The notes below the pieces were generated by a model, which was not told the DNA's origin, did not search any database, and saw only the letters and a program-made list of their open reading frames with translations. Source: Roseovarius salincola (GTDB lineage Bacteria > Pseudomonadota > Alphaproteobacteria > Rhodobacterales > Rhodobacteraceae). From it: a stretch of 64,000 nucleotides of DNA. Positions 1-9,015 of this stretch are shown here, in pieces. Location: contig NZ_JAPTNL010000005.1 of the NCBI RefSeq assembly GCF_026891095.1, positions 121,453-185,452 of the forward strand, written 5' to 3'. A program made the position numbers and the translations under genes. Every line of letters starts with the position of its first letter. Position 1 is the stretch's first letter.

Positions 1-91
1 GCGAAGGGTTGGGCGCCAGGATGCGGCGGATTCCATCGCCCAGATCCTCGGCTATGCCCACCGGCGGGTCGAAATCGCTCTGCAGCATCAT
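1..91 (-). CDS. MBL-fold metallo-hydrolase, N-terminal fragment
   Basis: The reading frame starts at an ATG at position 91 (a second ATG follows directly) and runs off the left edge after 30 codons. The purine-rich stretch GGAAGGAAG lies just upstream of the start. The visible peptide reads MMLQSDFDPPVGIAEDLG and continues into ILAPNPS, which matches my recollection of the N-terminus of metallo-beta-lactamase-fold hydrolases in Rhodobacteraceae. The zinc-binding HxHxDH motif lies outside the window, so the family call rests on this short N-terminal match only. It is divergent from the sensor kinase that starts at 132. Confidence 0.5.
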   Translation of the reverse strand, partial: MMLQSDFDPPVGIAEDLGDGIRRILAPNPS

Positions 92-131
92 CGGGCTTCC
101 TTCCTTCGCGGTGCGCGTCTAGTTTCGGCGC

Positions 132-1436
132 ATGTCGTTCAGTTGGCTCAAATCATATACGCCACGTGGCCTTTACGGGCGGGCAGCGCTGATCCTGCTC
201 TTGCCGGTTGTCAGCCTGTTCCTGGTGATGGCGGTGGTGTTTCTCCAGCGCCACTTCGAGGGTGTTACCACGCAGATGACCCGCGTCGCCAGCCGAGAGG
301 TTGCGGTATTGCGCGCGAGCGGGCTGTCAGCCGAGGAGACGGGCAATACACCGCTGGCCCGATCACTGGGGATTGATATCCGCGCGGTGCCTGTCGAGGC
401 GCTGCCCGAGGGCAACCAGCGACGTTGGTATGACCTGACCGGGATCGTCGTGATCCGTGAGTTTCAGGCGCTGATCCCAGGGCTGTGGGCGGTGGACCTG
501 CCGGATGACCGTGTGGTGCGGCTTTTCCTTCAGCAGGCCGATGGGATCTGGCAGATGGAATTCGACCGGGTCCGGGTGTCGCCCAAGAACGCGCACCAGA
601 TCTTCGTGAACATGGTTTTCTTCGGCGTTCTGATGACGGTGATCGCCTATTTCTATCTGCGCAACCAGCTGCGCCCGATCACCCGGCTGGCGCGCGCCGC
701 CGAAGCTTTTGGCCGGGGCCGTCATGAACCCTACCGCCCTGCGGGCGCGATAGAGGTGCGCGCGGCCGGAAATGCGTTCCTGGACATGCGCGCGCGGATC
801 GAGCGCCAGATCGAGCAGCGCACGCTGATGCTGTCGGGCGTCAGCCATGATCTGCGCACGCCGCTGACGCGGCTGAAGCTGGGTCTTTCCATGCTGGATC
901 ATGAGGATCGCATTCCCATGGAGCAGGACGTGGCGGACATGGAACGCCTGCTTGACGAATTCCTGGCTTTTGCGCGCGGCGCGCAGGAGGGGGCGCCGGT
1001 GGCGCTCGACCCTGTGGCGCTGGTCGAGCGGATCGTCGAAGACTGCCAGCGCGCCGATATTTCGGCGGAGCTTGTCGAGGTGAAGGGGGAGGGGTTGGTG
1101 CCGCTGCGCGAGGGTGGTATCCGGCGCGCCATCGAGAACCTGATCAACAACGCGGTGCGTTATGGCAGCAGGGCCGAATTGTCGCTGTTGTTGACCGATC
1201 GCGCGCTGCGAATCCGGGTCGAGGATGACGGGCCGGGTATCCCGGCGGCACGGCGCGAAGAGGCGTTGAAGCCCTTTGCCCGGCTGGAACCGGCGCGCAA
1301 CCAGAACCGGGGCACCGGGGTCGGCTTGGGCCTGTCGATTGCGATGGACATCGCGCGGGCGCATGGCGGGACGCTGCGCCTCGGTGAAAGCCAGCGTCTT
1401 GGCGGTTTGCGCGCCGATATCGTGATCGGTCGCTGA
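132..1436 (+). CDS. EnvZ-like sensor histidine kinase
   Basis: Inner-membrane two-component sensor kinase of 434 residues. A first membrane segment (about residues 17-39) and a second one (about 157-177) bracket a short periplasmic domain. A HAMP linker follows (about 178-230), then the dimerisation/phosphoacceptor helix with SGVSHDLRTPLTRL (His239). The ATPase domain carries an N box (ENLINNAV), DDGPGIP and GTGVGLGLS. Size and order match EnvZ/RstB-type kinases. No response regulator lies beside it in the window, so the partner is unknown. The start has no strong ribosome binding site. The stimulus cannot be read from the sequence. Confidence 0.88.
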   Translation: MSFSWLKSYTPRGLYGRAALILLLPVVSLFLVMAVVFLQRHFEGVTTQMTRVASREVAVLRASGLSAEETGNTPLARSLGIDIRAVPVEALPEGNQRRWYDLTGIVVIREFQALIPGLWAVDLPDDRVVRLFLQQADGIWQMEFDRVRVSPKNAHQIFVNMVFFGVLMTVIAYFYLRNQLRPITRLARAAEAFGRGRHEPYRPAGAIEVRAAGNAFLDMRARIERQIEQRTLMLSGVSHDLRTPLTRLKLGLSMLDHEDRIPMEQDVADMERLLDEFLAFARGAQEGAPVALDPVALVERIVEDCQRADISAELVEVKGEGLVPLREGGIRRAIENLINNAVRYGSRAELSLLLTDRALRIRVEDDGPGIPAARREEALKPFARLEPARNQNRGTGVGLGLSIAMDIARAHGGTLRLGESQRLGGLRADIVIGR

Positions 1437-1446
1437 GCACGGCGTG

Positions 1447-2046
1447 TCAGCGCCGGTTGTGCTTACGCCATTCGGCCCAGGCCTCGGGTGTGTCGAGGTC
1501 CATTGTAGCGCGCTGGCCGGGCAGGGGCAGTGTGAGGACCTTTTCCTGCGCGAGAACGGCGCGCGCGCCCTGATCGCCCGATAGGTGCGTCAGCGCCCCG
1601 AACAGCCGCGCCGGAAAGATCACCGGATGTCCGGCCTGCCCGCTCAGGTCGGTGGCGCGGATCGGGTGCGCGGGATCATGACGGAACATGGCCAGGAGGC
1701 GTTCAAGATCGCCGGTTTCGAGATCGGGCAGATCTGCGAGTAAAACCATCAATCCCATTGCGCTTTGCCCCTGTGCCCATGCCGCGCCGGCGCGAAGCGA
1801 GGCCGCGATCCCTTCGGCGGCGTCGGGCAATTCAATGCGCTCTGGCGAGCCGGATGTCGAAAGTGCCGTGTGACGTGCCTTGTCGCGCAGGCGCAGTGTG
1901 ACCAGAACCGCACAACCCGTCGCCTCGGCCACCCGAACCTGACGTGCCAGCAAAGGCAGCCCGTCGACCGGTTCGAGCAGCTTGTCGCGCCCACGCATGC
2001 GCGTCGCGTCCCCGGCGGCGGGTATCAGGATGACGATATCGTTCAT
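1447..2046 (-). CDS. MobA/MocA-like nucleotidyltransferase
   Basis: About 199 residues starting at MNDIVILIPAAGDATRMRG. This is the NTP-transferase signature (the usual form is LAAGxSxRMG) followed by a DKLLEPVDGLPLL segment. A central LADLPDLE gives the metal-binding Asp, and GQAGHPVIFP is the substrate-side motif. The family transfers CMP or GMP to molybdopterin (MocA, MobA). In a genome with a CO-dehydrogenase-type molybdenum hydroxylase, the CMP-forming MocA role is plausible. An upstream in-frame extension to 2076 is possible but would add ten residues that look non-coding. In many alphaproteobacteria I recall this domain as the C-terminal half of a fusion with a molybdopterin-binding domain like the one at 46618. 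Confidence 0.8.
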   Translation of the reverse strand: MNDIVILIPAAGDATRMRGRDKLLEPVDGLPLLARQVRVAEATGCAVLVTLRLRDKARHTALSTSGSPERIELPDAAEGIAASLRAGAAWAQGQSAMGLMVLLADLPDLETGDLERLLAMFRHDPAHPIRATDLSGQAGHPVIFPARLFGALTHLSGDQGARAVLAQEKVLTLPLPGQRATMDLDTPEAWAEWRKHNRR

Positions 2047-2153
2047 TGCGCCTCCGGTCGCACGGTGGCCCGGCACCTGTCGGTCAAGGCAAACGATACC
2101 TCCGCCAGCGCCTGTGGGCCAGCTGGAAAACCCTGCTCCATCGCGATAGGGGT

Positions 2154-4571
2154 TCAGCCGCGCATACGGGCGCCATCGGCGTCGAAAAGCGGTGTCGTGA
2201 TCAGGCGGGCGGGGCGCATTTCGCCGAGGATCTCGATCTGCGCCTCAAGCCCCGGCTGGACCAACTCGGATGCGATCAGTGCCAGGGCGATGGATTTCCC
2301 GGCATGGTGCGAATAGCCACCCGAGGTACAGAAACCCTGTACCGCGCCGTCGATCCAGACCGGCTCATAGGCGTTCACATCTGTACCCCCGGCAGTGACT
2401 TCGAAAGCGGCGAGGCGACGCGCGGGACCCGCGTGGCGTTCGGCCTCGGCGGCGGCGCGACCGATGAAATCGGCATCCTTGGAAAAGCGGATGAACCTGT
2501 CGAGCCCGGTTTCGGCCGGGGTGTAATCGGGGCCGTATTCATGCAGCCAGGCCCCGAAGAACTTGTCGAGCCGCAGCGACATCATCGCGCGCATGCCAAA
2601 GGGTTCCATCCTGTATGACCGGCCTTCGCGCCAGAGTACGTCCCACAAGCTGCGCTGCGCCATCGGATCGCAATAGATCTCATAGCCCAGATCGCCGGTG
2701 AAGCTGACGCGTTGAATCAGGCAATCGACCATGCCGACATTGGCCCGCATGAGCCCCATGAACCGCAGGCCCGCCATATCTGCATCAGTGCAGGCGGCCA
2801 GCACATCGCGCGCCTTCGGCCCTGCGATCTGAAAGCCGGTCAGCCGGTCCGAGATGTTCTCGACCGTCACGCCAGCCTGCGCGTTCTGTTCGAACCAGCG
2901 CATGTGATACCCCTGCGCGCCGTAGGATGCGGTGAGTTGAAACGTCGTCTCATCGCGGCAGGCAACGGTGAAATCGCCGATGATGCGTCCCTTGGGGCTG
3001 AGCATCGGGTTGAGCGCCAGCCGACCGGGTTGAGGGATCGTACCGGCCATGATCCGGTCAAGCCAAGCCCGCGCCGAAGCACCGCGCACGAGGTATTTGC
3101 CGAAATTCTGTACTTCGTTGATGCCCACGGCCTCGCGCACGGCTCGCACTTCGCGGGCGGTGGCCGCAAAGGCGTTAGAGCGGCGAAAGCTGGGGGTTTC
3201 GAAACGCGGCTCCTCGCCTTTGGCGAAGTAGTTCGGCACTTCCAGCCCGTATTGATGCCCCCAGACCGCGCCAAGCTGATCGAAGAGGTCATACATCGGC
3301 GTTCGCCGGAACGGTCGTGCCGCAGGCAACTCTTCGTTCGGGTAGGAAACCGAGAACCGCTTCTGATAGTTCTCGATCACCTTGGGGCGGGTATAGCCGG
3401 GGGTGATCCAATCGCCATAGCGCGCCACGTCCATGGCGCTTACATCGCGCTCGCACTCGCCAGCCGTCATCCATTGCGCCAGCATCAGCCCGACGCCGCC
3501 ACCCTGGCTGAACCCGGCCATCACGGCGCAGGCGGACCAGTAATTGCGCAAGCCCGGCACCGGCCCGACCAGCGGGTTGCCGTCCGGCGCGAAGGTGAAG
3601 GGGCCGTGGATCACCGATTTCACGCCCGCGCGTCCAAGGGCGGGGAAGCGGCGATAGGCGAATTCGATACTGTCCTCGATCTTGTCGAAATCGTCGGGTA
3701 GCAACTCATGACCGAAATCCCAAGGCGTGCCGTTAACTGCCCAGGGGCGGCAGGGCTGTTCGTAAAACCCGATGCAGAGTCCGCGGCCTTCCTGACGCAG
3801 ATAGCTTTCGCCCGCCGGGTCCATCACATGGGGGTGCTCGCCCCCGGCGTCGATGATCGTGGCGATCTCGGGCACGTCGCCGGTCACGATATACTGGTGT
3901 TCCATCGGATGCAGGGGCAGGTAGATCGCCGCCATCGACGCCACCTCGCGCGCCCATAGCCCTGCGGCATTGACCAGATGCTCGGCGTGGATCGTGCCCT
4001 TGGCCGTGACCACGTCCCAGGTGCCGTCGGGGCGCTGATTGGTTTCATGGACATGGCAGTTGGTCTCGATCACCGCCCCGGCCATGCGCGCGGCCTTGGC
4101 ATAGGCATGGGTCGTGCCCGAGGGGTCGAGATGCCCGTCAAGCGGGTCATAGAGCCCACCCAGGATGCCTTCGGTATTGGTGACCGGTGCGATCATGGCG
4201 ATGTCTTCGGGTGTCACGATCTCGGTTTCCAGCCCCATGTAGCGGTGCTTGGCGCGTTCGGCCAGCAGCATGTCGAAGCGGTCGCGATTGTCGGCGAGGG
4301 TCACGCCGCCCACGTGATGCAGCCCGCAGGAGAGGCCAGTGATCTCTTCGAGTTCCTGGTAAAGCTTAATCGTGTAGCCTTGCAGGGCCGCCATGTTGGT
4401 GTCGCCATTGAGCGTATGAAATCCTCCCGCCGCATGCCAGGTGCTGCCGCTGGTCAGTTCCGAGCGCTCGATCAGCATGACATCCGACCAGCCAAGCTTG
4501 GTCAGGTGGTAAAGAACGCTGCATCCGACAACGCCGCCCCCGATCACGGCAACACGGGTGGTGGTTTTCAT
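2154..4571 (-). CDS. Dimethylglycine/sarcosine dehydrogenase-type FAD oxidoreductase (GcvT fusion) 1
   Basis: About 805 residues. The N-terminal DAO domain opens with a Rossmann motif (VIGGGVVGCSVLYHLTKLGW). It has GSTWHAAGG, where the family attaches FAD covalently to His. A GcvT-like folate-binding C-terminal half starts near residue 430, followed by a GCV_T_C barrel. The family oxidatively demethylates N-methylated amino acids (dimethylglycine, sarcosine) and passes the C1 unit to tetrahydrofolate. The start at 4571 is preferred because AGGAGACGCCC precedes it; a further ATG lies at 4586. It is divergent from a paralog of the same architecture at 4862. The exact substrate is not decidable by eye. 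Confidence 0.85.
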   Translation of the reverse strand: MKTTTRVAVIGGGVVGCSVLYHLTKLGWSDVMLIERSELTSGSTWHAAGGFHTLNGDTNMAALQGYTIKLYQELEEITGLSCGLHHVGGVTLADNRDRFDMLLAERAKHRYMGLETEIVTPEDIAMIAPVTNTEGILGGLYDPLDGHLDPSGTTHAYAKAARMAGAVIETNCHVHETNQRPDGTWDVVTAKGTIHAEHLVNAAGLWAREVASMAAIYLPLHPMEHQYIVTGDVPEIATIIDAGGEHPHVMDPAGESYLRQEGRGLCIGFYEQPCRPWAVNGTPWDFGHELLPDDFDKIEDSIEFAYRRFPALGRAGVKSVIHGPFTFAPDGNPLVGPVPGLRNYWSACAVMAGFSQGGGVGLMLAQWMTAGECERDVSAMDVARYGDWITPGYTRPKVIENYQKRFSVSYPNEELPAARPFRRTPMYDLFDQLGAVWGHQYGLEVPNYFAKGEEPRFETPSFRRSNAFAATAREVRAVREAVGINEVQNFGKYLVRGASARAWLDRIMAGTIPQPGRLALNPMLSPKGRIIGDFTVACRDETTFQLTASYGAQGYHMRWFEQNAQAGVTVENISDRLTGFQIAGPKARDVLAACTDADMAGLRFMGLMRANVGMVDCLIQRVSFTGDLGYEIYCDPMAQRSLWDVLWREGRSYRMEPFGMRAMMSLRLDKFFGAWLHEYGPDYTPAETGLDRFIRFSKDADFIGRAAAEAERHAGPARRLAAFEVTAGGTDVNAYEPVWIDGAVQGFCTSGGYSHHAGKSIALALIASELVQPGLEAQIEILGEMRPARLITTPLFDADGARMRG

Positions 4572-4861
4572 GGGCGTCTCCTGCATCTAGTCCGACCGTT
4601 TCAAACTGAGGTGGCGCAGTCGGGCGGGCATGTCGGAAAGCGACAGCTTTTGTCGCAACCGTGCAGGGCGGACCGGTTGCGCGGCGGCGAATTTCTGGTT
4701 CGCTCAAACCCTTGGGACGGCGCTCGCTGCCGCAAAGCGAAAAATACTGTCGTAAACCGTAAGGACATTTGCCGCCTTGCATCCAATGATGACGGGACGC
4801 GACGACCCCGGCGCGCGCTCAAGCGCGCGGGGGGGAGGCGACAACAGTCAAGGGACCGGAA
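4572..4861. promoter_or_regulatory. Divergent intergenic region with phased TGTCG half-sites
   Basis: These 290 bases separate the two divergent demethylase-type genes and must carry both promoters. TGTCG occurs at 4631-4635, its inverse CGACA at 4641-4645, and TGTCG again at 4651-4655, each start exactly ten bases apart. Another TGTCG lies at 4749-4753. The 10-bp phase puts the half-sites on one face of the helix, as expected for a dimeric or multimeric activator. No factor is assigned. A GC-rich palindromic run lies near 4807-4835. Confidence 0.45.
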
Positions 4862-7291
4862 ATGAAAACCCATGCACAGGCCGTTGTGATCGGCGGGGGC
4901 GTCATCGGATGCTCGATCCTCTATCACCTGACCAAACTGGGCTGGAGCGATGTCGTTCTGCTGGAGCGCAACGAGTTGACATCGGGATCGACCTGGCATG
5001 CGGCGGCCAATATCCACGGCTTGCATGACAGCGCCAATATCTCGCGGCTACAGCATTACACGATGTCGCTCTATAAACAGCTCGAAGAGGAGACCGGCCA
5101 GTCCTGTGGGGTGTTTCAGCCGGGCAGTCTCTATCTGGCGCAGACCGAGGCGCGTGAACACCAGCTGCGCCTGCAGGAGGCCAAGGCGCAGCTCTACGGG
5201 ATGAATTTCAGCGAAATCAGCCGCGGACGCGCCGAAGAGCTGCATCCGCTGGTGAATTTTGATGGCATCCGCTGCATCATGTGGGAGCCCGAGGGCGGCA
5301 ATGTGGACCCCTCGGGCGTGACCAATGCCTATGCCGTGGGCGCGCGTCAGCGCGGCGCCGAAATCCATCGCTTCACGCCGGTCACGGCGACGACGCAAAA
5401 GCCCGATGGCAGCTGGATCGTGGAAACGCCCAAGGGCGAAATCGAGACCCGTTGGGTCATCAACGCGGCGGGTCTTTGGGGGCGCGAGGTGGCGAAACTC
5501 GCGGGGATCGAAATGCCGCTGCAGCCTACCGAACACCAGTATTTCGTGACCGAGACCATCGCCGAGATCGACGGGATGGACCGCCGCCTGCCTTCAGTGG
5601 CCGACCGCGACGGGGAGTATTACCTGCGTCAGGAAGGCAAGGGCCTGCTGATCGGTGCCTATGAGCGCGATATGCGGTTCTGGGCGGAGGACGGCACGCC
5701 GCTTGATTTCGCGCATGATCTCTTTCCCGACGACCTGGAACGGATCATGGAAAACGTCATGCGCGCGATGGACCGCGTGCCGGTTGCCGCCGAGGCCGGG
5801 ATCAAGCGTGTGATCAACGGGCCGATGATCTGGTCCCCCGATTCCAACGTGATCCTTGGGCCGGTGCCCGAATTGAAGAACTATTTCATGTGCGGCGGTA
5901 TCATTCCCGGCTTCAGCCAATCCGCCGGGATGGGTCTGATGGCGGCGCAGTGGATTGTCGAGGGCGAGATGCAATATGACATGTTCGCCTGGGATCTGGC
6001 GCGGTTCGGCCAATGGGCCAATGACCGCGATTTCGTCAAGGCCAAGGTCGAGGATGTCTATGCGCATCGCTTCGCCATTCATTATCCCAACGAAGAGCGC
6101 GAAGCGGGCCGCCCGCTGCGCACGCGCCCGGTCTATGGCATGCAAAAGGAGATTGGCGCGGTGTTCGGCCTGAACTACGGCTGGGAGCATCCCCAATGGT
6201 TCGCCGATGAACCCGGCAGCGAGGACACGAACGGCTTCACCCGCCAGAACTGGTGGGGGCCGGTTGGCGAGGAATGCCGCATGCTGCGCGAACGCGCGGG
6301 CATCATCGACATCTCGAATTTCGCTAAATACAGGGTCAAGGGGCCGGGGGCGGAGAATTGGCTGAACGCGGTTTTCGCCAACAACATGCCCAAATCCGTG
6401 GGCCGCTCGTGCCTCACGCCGCTGATTTCGGTGCGCGGCGGAATCGCGGGTGACGCCACGGTGACGCGTGTCGCCGAGGATGAATTCTGGGTCATCAGTT
6501 CAGGCATGGCCGAGCGCTATCACAAGCGCTTCTTCGACATGGTGCCATTGCCCGAGGACACCAGTTTCGAATCCCGGACCGAACGGATGTGCGGCTTCAA
6601 CGTGGCCGGGCCGAAGTCGCGCGAGCTGTTGGCGCGGCTGACGAATGCCTCGCTTGCCACCGAAGACTTTCCCTTCATGCGCTCGCAGCGCATCGAGTTG
6701 GCGGGGGTCGATTGCCTGGCGCTGCGGGTCAGTTTCACCGGCGACCTGGGCTGGGAGCTGCATTGCGCGACCGAAGACCAGGCGCAGCTTTATGCAGCGT
6801 TGCTGGAAGCGGGAAAGCCTCTCGGCGCGGGCCCGGTGGGCGCGCGTGCGCTGATGTCGATGCGCATCGAGAAGGGCTACGGTTCCTGGTCACGCGAATA
6901 CAGCCCCGAATACTGGCCCCATGAGGTGGGGCTTGCCGGGTTGTGCAAGATGGGCAAGGATTTCCTGCACAAATCCGCGCTGGAAGAGGTGCTGGAGAAG
7001 ACCCCGCGCGAGGATCTGGTGCTGATCCATATCGATGAGGCGGCGGTCGCGGCTTCGAATGCGGATGCCACAGGCGGCGAGCCGATCTTGTGCAAGGGCA
7101 AGCCCGTGGGTCGCGTGACCTCGGGCACCTATGGTTACAGCGTCGGCATGAGCCTTGCGCTTGGCTATGTGCGCCACGGCGCGGCGACGCCGGGCGACGC
7201 GGTTGAGGTGATGGTGCTTGGCCAGCCTCACAAGGCCCGCATCCTGCACGCGCCGCCATTTGATCCCAAGGGCGAAAAACTGCGGGCGTGA
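4862..7291 (+). CDS. Dimethylglycine/sarcosine dehydrogenase-type FAD oxidoreductase (GcvT fusion) 2
   Basis: 809 residues with the same domain order as the divergent neighbour: DAO/Rossmann (VVIGGGVIGCSILYHLTKLG), the flavin-attachment region GSTWHAAAN, a middle domain, then GcvT and GCV_T_C. The first 50 residues are nearly superimposable on the paralog, but the substrate-side region differs (NIHGLHDSANISR here, GFHTLNGDTNMAA there). The two are therefore probably related enzymes with different N-methyl substrates. GGGGGAGG lies a few tens of bases upstream and a nearer GGGACCGGAA precedes the ATG. A strong GC hairpin with the dispersed intergenic element follows the stop. Confidence 0.85.
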   Translation: MKTHAQAVVIGGGVIGCSILYHLTKLGWSDVVLLERNELTSGSTWHAAANIHGLHDSANISRLQHYTMSLYKQLEEETGQSCGVFQPGSLYLAQTEAREHQLRLQEAKAQLYGMNFSEISRGRAEELHPLVNFDGIRCIMWEPEGGNVDPSGVTNAYAVGARQRGAEIHRFTPVTATTQKPDGSWIVETPKGEIETRWVINAAGLWGREVAKLAGIEMPLQPTEHQYFVTETIAEIDGMDRRLPSVADRDGEYYLRQEGKGLLIGAYERDMRFWAEDGTPLDFAHDLFPDDLERIMENVMRAMDRVPVAAEAGIKRVINGPMIWSPDSNVILGPVPELKNYFMCGGIIPGFSQSAGMGLMAAQWIVEGEMQYDMFAWDLARFGQWANDRDFVKAKVEDVYAHRFAIHYPNEEREAGRPLRTRPVYGMQKEIGAVFGLNYGWEHPQWFADEPGSEDTNGFTRQNWWGPVGEECRMLRERAGIIDISNFAKYRVKGPGAENWLNAVFANNMPKSVGRSCLTPLISVRGGIAGDATVTRVAEDEFWVISSGMAERYHKRFFDMVPLPEDTSFESRTERMCGFNVAGPKSRELLARLTNASLATEDFPFMRSQRIELAGVDCLALRVSFTGDLGWELHCATEDQAQLYAALLEAGKPLGAGPVGARALMSMRIEKGYGSWSREYSPEYWPHEVGLAGLCKMGKDFLHKSALEEVLEKTPREDLVLIHIDEAAVAASNADATGGEPILCKGKPVGRVTSGTYGYSVGMSLALGYVRHGAATPGDAVEVMVLGQPHKARILHAPPFDPKGEKLRA

Positions 7292-7306
7292 TTTTCCGCG
7301 GCAAGG

Positions 7307-7357
7307 CCGGGGGGCCAGCCCCCCGGACCCCCCGAGGTATTTGAAGCCAGATGAAGG
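7307..7357 (+). repeat. Dispersed GC-hairpin intergenic element, copy A
   Basis: A perfect 9-bp stem (7307-7315 with 7318-7326, two-base loop) is followed by ACCCCCCGAGGTATTTGAAG and then CCAGATGAAG. The same layout (GC hairpin, CCCCCGAGGTATTT, GCCAGATGAAG) recurs at 22794 and 37230, and inverted at 42988 and 51481. It sits between the convergent genes ending at 7291 and 7380, so it may act as a transcription terminator for either side. Confidence 0.7.
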
Positions 7358-7379
7358 GGGGCGGCGCGCAGAGGGTTCG

Positions 7380-8687
7380 TCAGATCTTGCGGATCTTGAG
7401 GCGGGTGATCCGATTGTCGGCCTTGGCGACGACCTCGAAGCGGAAGCCGTGGAAGTTGAACACCTGGTTCACGTCCGGGATCATTTGCGCCTCGTGGATC
7501 ACGAGACCGGCGATGGTGTTGGCCTCGTCGTCGGGCAGGTTCCAGTCGGTCGCGCGGTTGAGATCGCGGATAGTCATGGCGCCATCGACGAGGAACTGGT
7601 TGTCCTCGCTCTTGCGGATCGGATGATCGGCGTCGGGGTCGAATTCATCTGTGATCTCGCCGACGATTTCCTCGAGAATGTCCTCGAGCGTGATCAGCCC
7701 TTCGAGCGTGCCGTATTCATCCACCACCAGCGCGAAATGGCTGCGCATTCGAAGGAACTGGCGCATCTGGTCATCCAGCGTGGTCGTTTCGGGCACGAAA
7801 TAGGGCTTCATCGCCACATCACAGATATCAAAGGACTTCAGCGCGTCGCGCGACAGCTCGTCGACCGTGACGAGCTTGTGCATGGCGCGCAGAAGGTCCT
7901 TGGCATGAACGATGCCGATGATGTTGTCGGGGTCGTCGCGATAGATCGGCAGGCGCGTGTAATTGGATTGCAGGCACTGGTTGAGGATGGTCTCGGGATC
8001 GTCCTCGGCATTGATCATCTCGATCTGGCTGCGGTGGAGCATGATCTCCTCGACCGCGCGCTCGCCGAGGTCCAGGGCACCGAGAATGCGGTCGCGATCC
8101 TCTTTTTCGACCACGCCTTCGGAATGGCCGAGATAGAGCGCGCCGGCGATCTCCTCACGCACTGCGAGGATATGGCTGTCGGGATCGGTCTTGACTCCGA
8201 AGACCCGCAACACGCCGCGCACCAGCCAGCGCACCGCCGAGACGATCGGCGAGAAAGCATTGACCGCGACACCGATCGTCGGGGCGACGCGCGCTGCGGC
8301 GGCCTCGGCATTGGTGATGGCGTAAGTCTTGGGCAGCACCTCGGCGAAGATCAGCACGAGAAGCGTCATCACGAGCGTCGCCAGTGCCACGCCGGATTCG
8401 CCAAAGAGGCGGGTGAACATGGCCGTCGCCAGCGAGGCGGCGAGGATGTTCACAAGGTTGTTGCCCAGCAGAACCGACCCGATCAGACGCTCGTTATCCT
8501 CGGTGATCTGGAGCGCGCGCGCGGCGCCAGTTTCGCCCTTGTCGGCACGCGCACGCAGTTTACCGCGCGAGGCGGCGGTCAGCGCGGTTTCGCTGCCTGA
8601 AAAGAAGGCAGACAGCACCAGCAGGGTGATGATCGAGACCGAGGTGATCCAGAAAGCGGCATCAAGTGTTGGCGAGGTAGGTTCCAT
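7380..8687 (-). CDS. CNNM/CorC-HlyC family transmembrane transporter protein
   Basis: About 435 residues. The N-terminal CNNM (DUF21) domain has four predicted membrane helices and the motif FFSGSETALTAASRGKLR. It is followed by a pair of CBS domains (about residues 210-340, with YTRLPIYRDDPDNIIGIVHA and HFALVVDEYGTLEGLITLED) and a C-terminal CorC_HlyC domain ending in RLKIRKI. The family is linked to Mg2+/Co2+ transport; the name hemolysin is historical. Start ATG at 8687 is preferred; 8699 is a second candidate with AAGG upstream. It stands alone, facing the element at 7307. Confidence 0.88.
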   Translation of the reverse strand: MEPTSPTLDAAFWITSVSIITLLVLSAFFSGSETALTAASRGKLRARADKGETGAARALQITEDNERLIGSVLLGNNLVNILAASLATAMFTRLFGESGVALATLVMTLLVLIFAEVLPKTYAITNAEAAAARVAPTIGVAVNAFSPIVSAVRWLVRGVLRVFGVKTDPDSHILAVREEIAGALYLGHSEGVVEKEDRDRILGALDLGERAVEEIMLHRSQIEMINAEDDPETILNQCLQSNYTRLPIYRDDPDNIIGIVHAKDLLRAMHKLVTVDELSRDALKSFDICDVAMKPYFVPETTTLDDQMRQFLRMRSHFALVVDEYGTLEGLITLEDILEEIVGEITDEFDPDADHPIRKSEDNQFLVDGAMTIRDLNRATDWNLPDDEANTIAGLVIHEAQMIPDVNQVFNFHGFRFEVVAKADNRITRLKIRKI

Positions 8688-8699
8688 GGAGTGCGGCAT

Positions 8700-9015
8700 C
8701 CTTATATCCAAGAGGCGTTATGGGCTGTGCCGAGGTTGCGATCAAGGAGGAATGGGTGTGAGCCCGGGTGTGAATCTGCGTGATACTCGGAGTATTGGAC
8801 GGCCCGGTGCCGATCTTTGGCTGCCCCCCCCTTTGAAGCTGCATCCGACGCGTGCCCAATGATGGCGTGCCGGAGGACCGCTTTGCGGTGCTGAGCGGCG
8901 CAGAGGTCTCGATCGGACGTCTGCGGTATGGTCATGCGGGCGCGCGCTGTGCGATGCGGGCGGCGAGGCTGAGCCATGGCCATGACGATGCGCTTATGGG
9001 CGTCTACTGACCCTC
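8700..9015. other. Gene-poor gap with two short unassigned open frames
   Basis: About 316 bases between the CNNM gene and xerD, both on the minus strand. On the plus strand, AAGGAGG at 8744-8750 precedes a GTG at 8758 by seven bases. This opens a 34-codon frame ending with TGA at 8862 after a run of eight C. From a GTG at 8852 in another plus frame, codons reading VPNDGVPEDRFAVLSGAE continue to a TGA near 9010. Neither peptide is recognised. They may be remnants of one broken gene or chance frames. Upstream signals for the CNNM gene must also lie here. Confidence 0.3.

Noticed and set aside
363..1364. Long minus-strand frame of 333 codons opposite the sensor kinase
   Set aside because: It is the antisense shadow of a clear histidine kinase in GC-rich DNA; the peptide is rich in Arg, His and Gln with no domain.
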